A DNA stretch of 64,000 bases from CAYTIB01 sp964437725 (GTDB lineage Bacteria > UBA8248 > JACPRG01 > G963555815): NCBI GenBank assembly GCA_964437725.1, contig CAYTIB010000075.1, positions 18,129-82,128 on the forward strand, written 5' to 3'. Under the pieces are notes generated by a model, which was not told the DNA's origin, searched no databases, and was given only the letters and a program-made list of their open reading frames with translations. Position numbers and translations under genes: made by a program. This document shows, piece by piece, positions 42,713-52,550 of this stretch (the stretch's first letter is position 1; the number at the start of each line of letters is the position of its first letter).

Positions 42713-43903
42713 TTGAAACGCAAGGAAATTGTTTTTCTTAGTGGTGCTAGGACTCCTATCGGAACGTATGGGAAGACGTTAAAGAGCTTTACGGCTACTG
42801 AGCTTGCAACAGTTGCATCGAAGGGTGCGTTGGCGCGATCGGGAGTATCCCCGGAAGACATAGACCATGTCATTTTCGGTAATGTTTTACAAACCAGTGA
42901 AGATGCGCCTTATTTAGCTCGTCATGTCGGTTTGAACACTGGAGTACCAATTGCCACTCCAGCAATGTCAGTCAATCGCCTTTGCGCGTCAGGATTTCAA
43001 GCAGTCATCGAGGGAGCCTACCAACTACTTCTGGGAGAAGCCGATTTTGTCTTAGTGGGAGGTTCCGAGTCAATGAGCCAAGCTCCTCATGCTATCTATG
43101 GAGCGAGATGGGGTTTTGGTTTGGGTAAGGGGACATTAGTAGATGTCCTTAATGTTGGCCTAACCGATTTGCGTTGTGGGTGTTCCATGGGGCAAACGGC
43201 CGAAAACCTTGCCTCCCGATATGAAATCTCTCGTGAAGAGGCTGATTGCTTTGCCTATGAAAGTCAACAACGTGCCGAAGAATCTAGAAAAAAAGGAAGA
43301 TTAGCTGAGGAAATTGTTCCTGTTATTGTTAAAGGACGCAAGGGAGAAGAAGTTGCGTTTAAAGAAGACGAACACCCTCGGAAAGATATTACACAGGAGC
43401 AAATATCTGCTCTCCCTCCCGTATTCAAGGAAGATGGGATTGTAACTGCTGGAAATTCAAGCGGCATTAATGATGCAGCGGTTGCTATGGTAATGACAAC
43501 AGCTGAAGCTTCTAAAAAGCGAGGTTTGAAACCCCTAGGGAGACTCGTCTCTTGGGGCATTTCCGGTGTCGATCCAGAAATCATGGGCATTGGTCCGGTA
43601 CCAGCTTCAAGAATGGCCTTGGATCGTGCAGGGATGAAACTCTCTGATATCGAAGTTATCGAAGTCAATGAGGCCTTTGCAGCGCAGTACCTAGCTGTTG
43701 AGAAAGAATTAGAGCTTGACCGCTCAATCGTTAACGTGAACGGTGGTGCAATCGCATTAGGGCACCCAATAGGAGCATCAGGCGCCAGATTAACATATAG
43801 CTTACTATTGGAATTGAACTTAAGCGGCAAAAAGACAGGAATGGCAACAGCCTGTGTGGGTGGTGGTCAGGGGATGTCACTTGTCTTGGCTGTACCTACT
43901 TAA
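42713..43903 (+). CDS. Acetyl-CoA C-acyltransferase (thiolase)
   Basis: This 396-residue thiolase forms or cleaves 3-ketoacyl-CoA (acetoacetyl-CoA-type). The active-site Cys91 is in NRLCASGFQA; the other catalytic residues lie in the GGAIALGHPIGASGAR His block (about residue 350) and the CVGGGQG Cys block near the C-terminus. EVNEAFAAQYLAVE and NSSGINDAAVAMV are conserved as well. The start is TTG, nine bases after AGGAG. It could work with the crotonases of the window in fatty-acid or ring-compound breakdown or in polyhydroxyalkanoate supply. It stands alone between hemB and the convergent RND gene. Confidence 0.92.
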   Translation: MKRKEIVFLSGARTPIGTYGKTLKSFTATELATVASKGALARSGVSPEDIDHVIFGNVLQTSEDAPYLARHVGLNTGVPIATPAMSVNRLCASGFQAVIEGAYQLLLGEADFVLVGGSESMSQAPHAIYGARWGFGLGKGTLVDVLNVGLTDLRCGCSMGQTAENLASRYEISREEADCFAYESQQRAEESRKKGRLAEEIVPVIVKGRKGEEVAFKEDEHPRKDITQEQISALPPVFKEDGIVTAGNSSGINDAAVAMVMTTAEASKKRGLKPLGRLVSWGISGVDPEIMGIGPVPASRMALDRAGMKLSDIEVIEVNEAFAAQYLAVEKELELDRSIVNVNGGAIALGHPIGASGARLTYSLLLELNLSGKKTGMATACVGGGQGMSLVLAVPT

Positions 43904-43940
43904 AATCCTCTGAATGGCACTCCTAGTATTTCATCTGAAC

Positions 43941-46900
43941 TCAATTTTCAATAGCTTTACTCTTAGGTGGGGCACCCAGGAGTCTTTGTATAAACTGAAC
44001 AACGTCATCAACTACTGCGTAAAGACACGGAATTAAAATTAGAGTCAGAATTGTGGCAAAACTCAATCCCCAAACTATGGATATTGCCATGGGTGAGAGG
44101 AACAGGGCTTGTCCAGTTGCAAAGAAGGCAAGCGGAGTCAAACCTCCTACGGTTGTTACTGTAGTGAGTAAAATTGGTCGTAAACGTGCAATACCTGATT
44201 CCAGGATTGCCTGATCCCTTTGAGCATTGTTTTTTCTGGCTCTGTTAATGAAATCAACCATGATAAGTGAATCGTTAACTACAACTCCTATTAGTGCAAC
44301 TAATCCAAATATAGAAAGAAGGGTTAGATTTTCACCCATAATCAGGTGTCCAATTACGACACCATCAATTGCAAATGGAATGACTGCCATTACAACAAGA
44401 GGCTGAATGAAAGAGCGAAAAAGAGAACCAAGTACCAAATAAATTAATAGGACCGCAATAACCGAGATACGTGGTAGCGAAGCAAGAGAAGCTTGTGCCT
44501 CTTGCCTTTCCCCTTTGACAATTAAGCGATAGCCTGGAAATTTTCGGTTAATATCACCAAAATGGCTCCGAAGTCGGTTGGCTACGTTGACGGCGTTCGC
44601 TTGCTCATTGTTGACGTCTGCATAAACGGTGATTGTCCTTCTTTGGTTATAGCGCCGTATCTTACTGGTACCGATAGCGGTTTCTAGGAATGCGACGTCT
44701 TGGAGAAATACGTACTCACCAGAAGGAAGTGCAATTCTAAGATTATTCAAAGCATCCGCTTGCAAGCGCGTATTCTCAGAAAACCTAACAATGATTGGGA
44801 CATCCTCGTTCCTACGCTGGATCGTCGAGGCCTCAATCCCTTTAAATCCATTTTGGACTTGGCGAGCAACCTGTAATAGATCTAATCCTAAAGCTCGTGC
44901 CTCCTGACGAAGCCCAATTCGTATTTCTTCTTTGCCTTCAGTAAAGTTATCTCTGACGTCTCGGACACCTCGTATTCCGTTTAGGAATTCGCCTACTTCA
45001 TCTCCAATTTGTCGCAATACAGAAAGTTGTTCTCCAGCAACTTGGACTTCAATATCAGATCCTCCCGGACCTGCTTGAGTTTTGAGAAACTGAACCTTCA
45101 GTATTCCTGAAATATTGCTTATACCTTTTCGGAGATCGGCAATTACCTCGTCGACACTCCTTTCTCGTTTTTCTGAAAGTTCAACAAGTATCTGAGCCAA
45201 ATTGGCCCCACGCTCGATGGTGACAACGTCAATAACTGTGAGACCAACATTAGTTGCAACAGATACCAGCTCATTTCCAGGGAGGTTGAGTACAACTTTC
45301 TCAGCTTTTTTTGCGATTTCTAGCGTGTTTTCGATTCTGTTAGAAGGTGATGTTTCGAAATTAATAAAAAAGAGAGAGGATTCAAATTCCTTAAATAACA
45401 CGAACGGCATACGGTAATAAGCTACAGTCACTAATAGTAAGGTCATGCTCAAAAGTGCAGTACATACCAAGTATCTTTTGCGTAAAGCAAACTTAAGTAA
45501 TCCACCGTATACCCTGCGGAGCCAAGTAATTAGACGAGAGCCTTCTGAGCGTACTCTCTTGGCATATGAAGTGGTAATAGTGTCCCCTAGGTGAGATGGC
45601 AAAACAACGAGTGCTTCCAGTAAAGAGGCAACCAATACAAATGTTACTACCAGGGGAACGGGAGAAAGAAATTTTCCCATTTCTCCGGGAACCAATAACA
45701 AAGGAAGAAAAGCCGCTACTGTGGTTATGATGGTTGCAACGACTGGCCAAGCTACCTCTCTGGTCCCCCGAATGGCAGCTTCATGAGGATCCATGCCTGA
45801 TTCGACATGACGATAGACATTCTCCGATACAACAATCGCATCATCAACCAACAAACCAAGAACCAAGATAAGACCAAACATGGAAAGCATGTTTAGACTT
45901 ATCCCCCAGATTTGCATGAGTATGATTCCACCTAATATTGCTATTGGTATTCCAACGCCTGTCAATAACGCCACTCGAAATCTAAGGAAAATGCAAAGCA
46001 TTATAAAAACTAAAGCAAGTCCAATTCCCCCACTTTTCTGGAGTGTATTGAGGCGATTTTTTACGAAAACAGAGAAATCATTGTAGATGCCAACCCGGAC
46101 AGTGGAAGGTAATTTAGCTCTTAATTCCTTTCCTTTTTCTCGAACGGCTGTGGCAATGCGAATAGAATCTCCTTCTCGTTCTTTCACAAGGACAAGATTA
46201 AGAGAGGGTTCTCCTCCCCAACGACTAATTGTGATGGGTTCTTCAAATGTTTCCTTAACTTCAGCTAAATCTCCCACTGCAAGAAGAGTTCCAGTTGGCA
46301 AACTTTTAACGATAACTTTTCTAACATCACTTGCATTAGTTGCTTCCCCTAGGCTTCGAATTAGAATCTCTCCACGACCGGTTTTTAAAGAACCACCCGG
46401 AATGTTCTGATTCTGAGCTGCGATAGCAGAACGTATGTCATTTAAAGTAAGGTCGTGTTGATTCAAACGTGATGGGTCTACTTCGACCCAAATTTGACGT
46501 TCGCGATCCCCTATCAGCCGAACTGCCGCAACTCCAGGAATTCTTCGTAAATCCTCCTTAAGATCACGGGCCATATTTATTAACATCGACTCGTCAATAT
46601 CTCCTGCCAAAGACATAGTTATGACAGGCCAAGCGTATTTAACTTCTTGAACGCTGGGCCGATCTGCATATTCAGGAAGATTTCTTATGTTTTCGAGGAG
46701 ACCCCTAACATCCGAAAGAGCCCGGTCCATATTTGCATCGGGGTGAAAGCGTAGCAAAACCTCAGAAAACCCTTCGTGGGATATTGATATAATTTCATCC
46801 ATGCCATCGAGTTCGGATAGGACCTCCTCTACTTTGGCCGTGATGAGTTTTTCCACCTCTTCGGGGGATGCGCTAGGGTACCGAGTTTCGATTCGAATTG

Positions 46901-47033
46901 CTTTTCGAGAAAATTCCGGAAACATTTCTCGATGCATTGAAGCGTAGGTTAATAAACCTGCTCCTACCAAGACTAGCGCAAGGAGATTTACGATAACTCG
47001 ATTTTTAACTGAAAATTCAATAAGATATTTCAC
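43941..47033 (-). CDS. RND-family efflux transporter permease (AcrB/MexB-like)
   Basis: This 1030-residue inner-membrane proton antiporter has the twelve-helix RND layout with two large periplasmic loops. The N-terminus is KYLIEFSVKNRVIVNLLALVLVG; ETRYPSASPEEVEKLI begins the first porter domain. LRFRVALLTGVGIPIAILGG and LVDDAIVVSENVYRHVE, with the Asp-Asp proton relay in helix 4, follow. The second half repeats GVVVNDSLIMVDFINRARK. The sequence is more like the divergent HAE1/'SwrC-type' pumps with adaptor than like heavy-metal CusA. The adaptor gene lies 26 bases upstream; no TolC-type outer-membrane gene is in the window. Confidence 0.92.
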   Translation of the reverse strand: MKYLIEFSVKNRVIVNLLALVLVGAGLLTYASMHREMFPEFSRKAIRIETRYPSASPEEVEKLITAKVEEVLSELDGMDEIISISHEGFSEVLLRFHPDANMDRALSDVRGLLENIRNLPEYADRPSVQEVKYAWPVITMSLAGDIDESMLINMARDLKEDLRRIPGVAAVRLIGDRERQIWVEVDPSRLNQHDLTLNDIRSAIAAQNQNIPGGSLKTGRGEILIRSLGEATNASDVRKVIVKSLPTGTLLAVGDLAEVKETFEEPITISRWGGEPSLNLVLVKEREGDSIRIATAVREKGKELRAKLPSTVRVGIYNDFSVFVKNRLNTLQKSGGIGLALVFIMLCIFLRFRVALLTGVGIPIAILGGIILMQIWGISLNMLSMFGLILVLGLLVDDAIVVSENVYRHVESGMDPHEAAIRGTREVAWPVVATIITTVAAFLPLLLVPGEMGKFLSPVPLVVTFVLVASLLEALVVLPSHLGDTITTSYAKRVRSEGSRLITWLRRVYGGLLKFALRKRYLVCTALLSMTLLLVTVAYYRMPFVLFKEFESSLFFINFETSPSNRIENTLEIAKKAEKVVLNLPGNELVSVATNVGLTVIDVVTIERGANLAQILVELSEKRERSVDEVIADLRKGISNISGILKVQFLKTQAGPGGSDIEVQVAGEQLSVLRQIGDEVGEFLNGIRGVRDVRDNFTEGKEEIRIGLRQEARALGLDLLQVARQVQNGFKGIEASTIQRRNEDVPIIVRFSENTRLQADALNNLRIALPSGEYVFLQDVAFLETAIGTSKIRRYNQRRTITVYADVNNEQANAVNVANRLRSHFGDINRKFPGYRLIVKGERQEAQASLASLPRISVIAVLLIYLVLGSLFRSFIQPLVVMAVIPFAIDGVVIGHLIMGENLTLLSIFGLVALIGVVVNDSLIMVDFINRARKNNAQRDQAILESGIARLRPILLTTVTTVGGLTPLAFFATGQALFLSPMAISIVWGLSFATILTLILIPCLYAVVDDVVQFIQRLLGAPPKSKAIEN

Positions 47034-47059
47034 AAGGAATAAATTACTTTCAAAAGAGG

Positions 47060-48334
47060 TTATTTATCGCCTTTGATTTTTTCGATAATACGACCTTTTG
47101 CATTCTCTTTTAGTAACTGTCGGCCGGCGGTAACTAATTGATCGCCTGCCCGAAGTCCATCTGAAACAAGAAGTCTCGAACCGAACTCCCTTGAAATTTC
47201 AAGCGACCGCTTACGCACTGTTCCAGATGGGTCATCAACCACAAATACAAATGGTTTTTCACCTGCTTTGAAAGTGACAGCAGCACGAGGAACAAGAATG
47301 GCCGATGAATACGATCGGAGGGGTATAATTGCACGGGCGAACATCCCAGGAAGCAATCGATTTTTGTTTAAATTTTTGACAAGAACTTCAATAGGAAAAG
47401 TTCGAGTTCTAGCATCGGCAATTGGACCAATATGAGCAACGTGTCCATGGAAAACATTTTCAAGTCCATCAACCTGAACGGTTACGTTTTGTCCTGACCG
47501 GACCAGCACAATGTCTCTAGCCTGTGCGCGAATAAGAATGCGAACAGTTTCATCATCAATAAGACGAAAGAGAACTTTTCCCGATGTAACTACTTCACCA
47601 ATGTTAACTAATTTCTCAGAGATAACCCCTTTAAAAGGAGCTCGAATTTGAGTGTCTTTTAATGCTTGGTTTGCTCTGTCCAATTCAGCTTTTGAGGCAG
47701 ATACATTTGATACACTGATGGCAAATTGCCCTTTTGCCTCTTCGAATATTCGTTCAGCATTTTGAAGCTCCTCTTGTGCCCTACGCACAAGTAGTTCGGT
47801 GTTATCCATTTTTTGTTCTGTGGTTAATTCTCTCTTGAACAATCCTTTAAGCCTGGACCATTCAGCCTGGGCTAATCGTACTTTTTCGAGATTAATATTA
47901 ATTAGTAATTTTTGATGTTTTCGAACAAGATCTGCTTTGCTTCTCTCGGCCATGGAGCGATCAAGTAGAGCCTTGCGATATTCAACCTCGATACGAAAAG
48001 GGGCGGGGTCTATTTCCGCAAGTAATTGATCACTTTGAATACGAGTTCCCAATTCAATACCTGTTTGGATATTTGAAACTGGCCCCGCTTGCTTCGCGCT
48101 TAACTCAGCTTCTTTAAATGGTTTTACTGTCCCTAGTAAGTGGAGTTGGTGAGTATAAGGGTGAGGAGTAACGATAGTAGCTACTACTGTAACAACAGGA
48201 GGAGAAATGAAAGGAGGGGGTGTTTCATCAACCTTCTGGATCCAATTAATTCCTACGCCCGTTACCACTATTATCAATAAAAATACAAAGACACTAACCA
48301 GCCTCCTTATTGTTTTTCCTTTAGTCTTGTTCAC
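47060..48334 (-). CDS. RND efflux periplasmic adaptor (membrane fusion protein)
   Basis: This is a 424-residue MFP/HlyD-like adaptor. After a single N-terminal membrane span (RRLVSVFVFLLIIVVTGVGINW) come the lipoyl half-motifs (LGTVKPFKEAELSAKQAGPVSNI and IRAPFKGVISEKLVNIGEVVTSG), separated by a long coiled coil (about residues 115-215, rich in Glu, Lys, Ala and Leu). The beta-barrel and membrane-proximal domains follow. It bridges the RND pump to an outer-membrane channel. The GTG at 48334 is the likely start; an in-frame alternative reaches 48400. The pump gene starts 26 bases after its stop. Confidence 0.88.
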   Translation of the reverse strand: MNKTKGKTIRRLVSVFVFLLIIVVTGVGINWIQKVDETPPPFISPPVVTVVATIVTPHPYTHQLHLLGTVKPFKEAELSAKQAGPVSNIQTGIELGTRIQSDQLLAEIDPAPFRIEVEYRKALLDRSMAERSKADLVRKHQKLLININLEKVRLAQAEWSRLKGLFKRELTTEQKMDNTELLVRRAQEELQNAERIFEEAKGQFAISVSNVSASKAELDRANQALKDTQIRAPFKGVISEKLVNIGEVVTSGKVLFRLIDDETVRILIRAQARDIVLVRSGQNVTVQVDGLENVFHGHVAHIGPIADARTRTFPIEVLVKNLNKNRLLPGMFARAIIPLRSYSSAILVPRAAVTFKAGEKPFVFVVDDPSGTVRKRSLEISREFGSRLLVSDGLRAGDQLVTAGRQLLKENAKGRIIEKIKGDK

Positions 48335-48648
48335 ACCTAGACCTTTCACCTTCCGGATTTCACAGGACCTATTTGGTCTTATTATTACTAGAAATGGCAA
48401 CCAAAGTAATTACTCGGAGGAACCGGCTCTGATAGCCCAGGCAATAAACTTTGATCGAACAGGCGAAAGTATACAAATCTTCGGACAAGAAGACTACTTA
48501 GGAAACATGATCTAGACCACAATAGCCATTAATTTCGTCTATAGTACGGTGTCTAATTTATTTTGGCATGCAATTGAAAGCTCTATGGATCTGGAAAGAT
48601 AAAATTAAGGGGCATTGTTCCAATGACCAATAAACTTCTGAGAAGACC
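48335..48648. other. Divergent intergenic region
   Basis: About 314 bases between the efflux adaptor (minus) and the TIM-barrel isomerase (plus) should hold both promoters. I see no gene that can be supported and no clear operator. Confidence 0.4.
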
Positions 48649-49569
48649 ATGATCGCAATTTCAACTGCATATTGGCCTACAGTAGAGGATGGTGAGGAAA
48701 TACTCAATGAGATAGATCGGCTTGGTTTTGAGTCCATAGAGTTATCAAGTTACACGGGAAAGAATCAACTCGACACTATGCTTCCATCTTTAAGGCGAAA
48801 AAATCCCAAGGTTGTAAGCCTGCATAATCCCTGTCCAAAATATGAACCACAGGGTTTTTCATGGGAAAATAACCTGCCAGAGCCTTTACTTACTGCTATA
48901 GATACTGACGAGCGGCTAGCTGCTTTTAGTATTGTGGAAAAAAGCATGGAATTGGCTGCCGATCTAGAGGCCCTAGCTCTTGTACTTCACCTAGGGGAAA
49001 CAAGTTTATCGCCACAAGAGGAATGGCTAAAAACTCTTTACGACCAAGAGAGGATAGAGTCAGATGAGGGGAAGGAACGCATCTCTCAAATGTTAGACGA
49101 ACGCGCGAGAGCAGGGGAGGCTATTTGGGATCCTCTTCAATACAGTCTTGAGGCAATTACTCGAAAGGCTGAAAAACTCGATTTATTTATGGGTTTGGAA
49201 AATCGCATATATATTCATGAAGTGCCTACCTATATTGAAATTGAAAAAATCCAAAACTCCTTTGCAGGCGGAAATTTCAGGTACTGGCACGATACAGGCC
49301 ATGCCACTGTCCATCATAACCTAGGGTTAGTGGATAGCGAATCTATTCTCGATCGCCTCGGAGAAAATCTTCTTGGAATTCATATTCATGATGCAGCCGG
49401 TTACAACGATCACATTGCCCCCGGTCAGGGAGACACTAACTTTAGCTCGTTGATTCCTTACTTAAACCCTGAGACTATTTTAGTTCTTGAGACACACCCC
49501 CAGGCAGCTGAGCAGGAAGTTATGGATGGTATGGGAGTTTTAACTGATGCCGGATTTAAGGGGATATAA
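48649..49569 (+). CDS. Sugar phosphate isomerase/epimerase (xylose isomerase-like TIM barrel)
   Basis: This 306-residue protein belongs to the AP endonuclease 2/xylose isomerase-like TIM-barrel family. It opens IAISTAYWP and LGFESIELSSYTGKN; metal-ligand positions are seen as VLHLGETSL, MGLENRIYIHEVP (Glu), YWHDTGHATVHHNLG (Asp, His) and IHIHDAAGYNDHIAPGQGDTNF (His, Asp). The end VLETHPQAAEQEV supplies another Glu. Members isomerise or epimerise sugars or cleave sugar derivatives; the substrate is unknown. Confidence 0.82.
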   Translation: MIAISTAYWPTVEDGEEILNEIDRLGFESIELSSYTGKNQLDTMLPSLRRKNPKVVSLHNPCPKYEPQGFSWENNLPEPLLTAIDTDERLAAFSIVEKSMELAADLEALALVLHLGETSLSPQEEWLKTLYDQERIESDEGKERISQMLDERARAGEAIWDPLQYSLEAITRKAEKLDLFMGLENRIYIHEVPTYIEIEKIQNSFAGGNFRYWHDTGHATVHHNLGLVDSESILDRLGENLLGIHIHDAAGYNDHIAPGQGDTNFSSLIPYLNPETILVLETHPQAAEQEVMDGMGVLTDAGFKGI

Positions 49570-49695
49570 GACTTGAAACATCTTATTATTTCATGGAAGA
49601 CGTATTAGCCAGGGCAATTGGATATCATTTTTTCTGTATAGCATTTATTCTATGCACCAATGCAAAATTGGCTATGGGAAGTTGGAGAAAAAGTA

Positions 49696-50472
49696 ATGCC
49701 TGTTGATTTCGAAAACATAATATATGACGAAGGTGCAAGTCGTGTAACTATTACAATAAACCGTCCCCCATTAAACCTGATTGACCTGAAAACCTTTGAA
49801 GAGATGCAACAAGCCCTTCAACGCGCACGTTCAGTACCTGGCTTAAAGGTCCTAATCCTGACTGGAACTGGAGATCAGGCGTTTTCCGCCGGTATAACAA
49901 TCGAGAGTTTCACAGGCAAAAGAATTCGCCGATTCATTGAAATTGCTCACAACACTATTGGGATGCTTGAGGAATTAGATTTGGTAACTATTGCCGCAAT
50001 ACGTGGGATGGCCCTGGGGGGAGGCTGTGAACTTGCTTGCTGCTGTGACCTTGTTTTGGCAGAAGACGGAGCTCAATTTGGGTTTCCAGAAGTGAGGGCT
50101 GGTCTATTCCCTCCGGTTGGAGTAGCTATACTTCCCAGATTGGTAGGGATAAAAAAGGCACTGGAGATCGTTTTAACCGGTGAGATTTATAATGCCCATG
50201 AAGCAAAAGAGATTGGAATTGTAAATTCCGTTCATACCAAGGAGGAATTTGAACGAGCGGTTACTCGTTTAGCAGGGAGAATCAATCGTTCAAGTGCAGC
50301 GGTCCTTCGTATCGCTCGCAGAGCTCTTTATGCTTCCGCAGATACTAACCTAGGCAAAGCACTTGAGCGGAGCGAATTCTTGTACCTTAACGACTTGATG
50401 AATACAGAGGATGCTCACGAAGGGCTTTCCGCATTCCGCGAACACAGAAGGCCTAGATGGAAAAATCGTTAA
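49696..50472 (+). CDS. Enoyl-CoA hydratase family, cyclohexa-1,5-dienecarbonyl-CoA hydratase-like
   Basis: This 258-residue crotonase keeps both catalytic glutamates: GGGCE in ALGGGCELACCCD and PE in AQFGFPEVRAG. The following LFPPVGVAILPRLVGIKKALE differs from generic hydratases ('G..PG.G.t') and recalls cyclohexa-1,5-diene-1-carbonyl-CoA hydratases of anaerobic benzoyl-CoA breakdown. This likeness is from memory, and the rest of that pathway is not in the window. The ATG at 49696 is eight bases after GGAG; the frame begins earlier at 49660. MeaB follows about 150 bases downstream. Confidence 0.75.
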   Translation: MPVDFENIIYDEGASRVTITINRPPLNLIDLKTFEEMQQALQRARSVPGLKVLILTGTGDQAFSAGITIESFTGKRIRRFIEIAHNTIGMLEELDLVTIAAIRGMALGGGCELACCCDLVLAEDGAQFGFPEVRAGLFPPVGVAILPRLVGIKKALEIVLTGEIYNAHEAKEIGIVNSVHTKEEFERAVTRLAGRINRSSAAVLRIARRALYASADTNLGKALERSEFLYLNDLMNTEDAHEGLSAFREHRRPRWKNR

Positions 50473-50626
50473 TCAGATAACCCTCCCTCTGAGTGTTGCT
50501 GTTTTGGTCGCAGGTATGGTGGTAGATTTTTATCCACCCATTCTTCTTCCGTATAACCAAGATTTTTTAGAAAAACCTCGTGATAAAATATCAGTAATTT
50601 TTCAATCTGAAATCAGAGATATCTAA

Positions 50627-51616
50627 ATGTTGGATTTAGTCAATCGAATACAAAAAGGTGATGTTGGAGCAGCGTCGCGCCTAATTTCTCTCGTTGAAGA
50701 CAGACGCCCAGAGGGACGCGAAGCGATGAAAAGCATATTTAAGCAGACCGGGAAGGCTGCAGTAATTGGAATCACAGGGCCTCCTGGTGTTGGCAAGAGT
50801 ACACTAGTTGACCGACTCACCCGAATTTATCGAAAACAAGATACAACAGTTGGCATTCTCGCTGTCGATCCTAGTAGCCCCTTTAGTGGAGGGGCATTAC
50901 TCGGAGATCGAATTAGATTGGGAACTCATGGAGCAGACGAAGGCGTTTTTATTCGTTCTATGGCCTCACGGGGTAATCTTGGAGGAATTGCCAGAACAAC
51001 GAGTGACGCAATCAACGTTCTGGATGCATTGGGAGTAGAGGTTATTTTAGTCGAAACGCTCGGAGTGGGGCAGGGGGAAGTTGCCATCACACCTATCTCA
51101 GATCTTACCTTAGTAGTTCTTCAACCTGGGACCGGAGATGAAGTTCAGATGTTGAAAGCAGGTGTTTTGGAGACTGGAGACCTATATGTGGTCAACAAGG
51201 CAGATATTTCTGGTGCCAAGGAAACATCTAAACATATACAAGAAATGTTAGTTCGTTCAAAATGCGCTCATTTATCGGCGACTGAACACGAAAAAACAAG
51301 TAGGGTTTTCATGGTAACTGCAAAAACAGGGGAGGGTGTGAACGAGTTGCATGACGCTGTAAAAGAGAAGATAACTTCACTTAAGAGTAATTCTACTTAT
51401 ATGAGAGAAAAACAAAAACACAGACAGACTGAAAACCTTCAATTACTACTACAAGAAGAAGTGGGTGAAAGAATATGGAATAAAATTAAGGAAGACAACC
51501 AATTTGAAAAATTACTCAGTGATCTAATGGAAAGGAAGATTGATCCTTACTCGCTGATAGATCAAATACTAAAAGAACTTGAAAAGTCTGCAAAATTTCG
51601 AGAATTTCATCCATAG
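50627..51616 (+). CDS. meaB: Methylmalonyl-CoA mutase-associated GTPase MeaB (ArgK family)
   Basis: This 329-residue G3E-family GTPase protects and reloads adenosylcobalamin-dependent acyl-CoA mutases. The P-loop is GPPGVGKS (residues 51-58). AVDPSSPFSGGALLGDRIRL and FIRSMASRGNLGGIARTT are signature stretches; VETLGVGQGEV is the switch II region (family usual: VETVGVGQSE) and NKAD the base-specificity loop. No mutase gene lies in the window, so its client is elsewhere. The next frame overlaps the 3' end in its longest version but probably begins at 51633. Confidence 0.9.
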   Translation: MLDLVNRIQKGDVGAASRLISLVEDRRPEGREAMKSIFKQTGKAAVIGITGPPGVGKSTLVDRLTRIYRKQDTTVGILAVDPSSPFSGGALLGDRIRLGTHGADEGVFIRSMASRGNLGGIARTTSDAINVLDALGVEVILVETLGVGQGEVAITPISDLTLVVLQPGTGDEVQMLKAGVLETGDLYVVNKADISGAKETSKHIQEMLVRSKCAHLSATEHEKTSRVFMVTAKTGEGVNELHDAVKEKITSLKSNSTYMREKQKHRQTENLQLLLQEEVGERIWNKIKEDNQFEKLLSDLMERKIDPYSLIDQILKELEKSAKFREFHP

Positions 51617-51632
51617 TGACTTCTTATTTGGA

Positions 51633-52550
51633 ATGATTACCTGGATAAACTTAGTGCGAAATATACTGGTAAGACGTTATTGGATTTTGTTTTTTTTAAC
51701 ATTTCTTTTCTTTTCCGCTTCACTTGAATCTTGGGGAAATTCTTCAAGTACTTCCAATAATATGTTCTCTCAAATGACTAGGATCCCCTCCGGTAAATTT
51801 TTAATTAGAAGTGGAGTAACTGGCCCTCCCAATGACCTAGATCCAAATGTAGAGTGGATTGTCACTTCTAGGAGCAAAAACAAGCTCTACAACATCTTCT
51901 TCAAAGTTGAAGAGTTTTCAATTGATCTTTACGAAGTTACTAATCAAAAGTACGCTGAATTCATCAACGAGACCAAACATCGCAATCCATCATATCTGAA
52001 TGATAGTCGTTTCAATAAGCCATCTCACCCTGTTGTAGGCGTATCATTTTATGATGCTGAAGCTTACTGTGCTTGGGAAAATAAACGCCTTCCTACTGAG
52101 GCTGAATGGGAAAAAGCTGCTCGTGGCATCAATGGATACACTCTTCCGTGGGGCAATTTAAAGGACCCGTATCCTAACGTTTTAGATCGCGCGAATTTCA
52201 ACCCGATTATCAGGGTAGGAATCGACTATTTCACAACAGATTTTGCTGCAGATGGTTTTCATTATTTAGCTCCAGTCGACTCCTATCAACTTGGAATAAG
52301 TCCCTATGGTGTGTTTCAGATGGCAGGCAATGTCTCGGAATGGGTCAAATATCCATATAAATTGGGACAAGAAGAAGAGAAAAAACTTTTTCCTTCTTCA
52401 CCTGGAACCTGGGGTCTTCAAAAAGGTGGAGCCTGGCTAAATTTAATTTACAGGCTCCTAGCAACGAAAAGGCGCTGGAGTGACAAGAAGTTTCGTCATG
52501 ATTTTTCTGTTGGTTTTCGGTGTGCCAAGGATGGTTCATGGAAAAACTAA
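51633..52550 (+). CDS. Formylglycine-generating-enzyme-fold (SUMF1-like) protein, exported
   Basis: This 305-residue protein has a hydrophobic N-terminal signal (ILFFLTFLFFSASLESWG) and an FGE-sulfatase domain: IPSGKFLIRSG, FSIDLYEVTNQKYAEFI, HPVVGVSFYDAEAYCAWENKRLPTEAEWEKAAR split over two blocks, YGVFQMAGNVSEW, LQKGGAW and GFRCAKDG. The Cys pair that binds copper in genuine formylglycine-generating enzymes lies in the segment after 'GG.w'; here it reads LNLIYRLLATKRRW with no Cys. It is therefore unlikely to activate sulfatases and more like the many FGE-fold proteins of unknown role. The YfhO-like gene overlaps its 3' end by 13 bases. The frame extends to 51579. Confidence 0.8.
   Translation: MITWINLVRNILVRRYWILFFLTFLFFSASLESWGNSSSTSNNMFSQMTRIPSGKFLIRSGVTGPPNDLDPNVEWIVTSRSKNKLYNIFFKVEEFSIDLYEVTNQKYAEFINETKHRNPSYLNDSRFNKPSHPVVGVSFYDAEAYCAWENKRLPTEAEWEKAARGINGYTLPWGNLKDPYPNVLDRANFNPIIRVGIDYFTTDFAADGFHYLAPVDSYQLGISPYGVFQMAGNVSEWVKYPYKLGQEEEKKLFPSSPGTWGLQKGGAWLNLIYRLLATKRRWSDKKFRHDFSVGFRCAKDGSWKN

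Noticed and set aside
43264..43830. A 188-codon minus-strand frame
   Set aside because: It is a shadow of the thiolase gene; its Ser/Pro-rich composition reflects the complement of thiolase codons.
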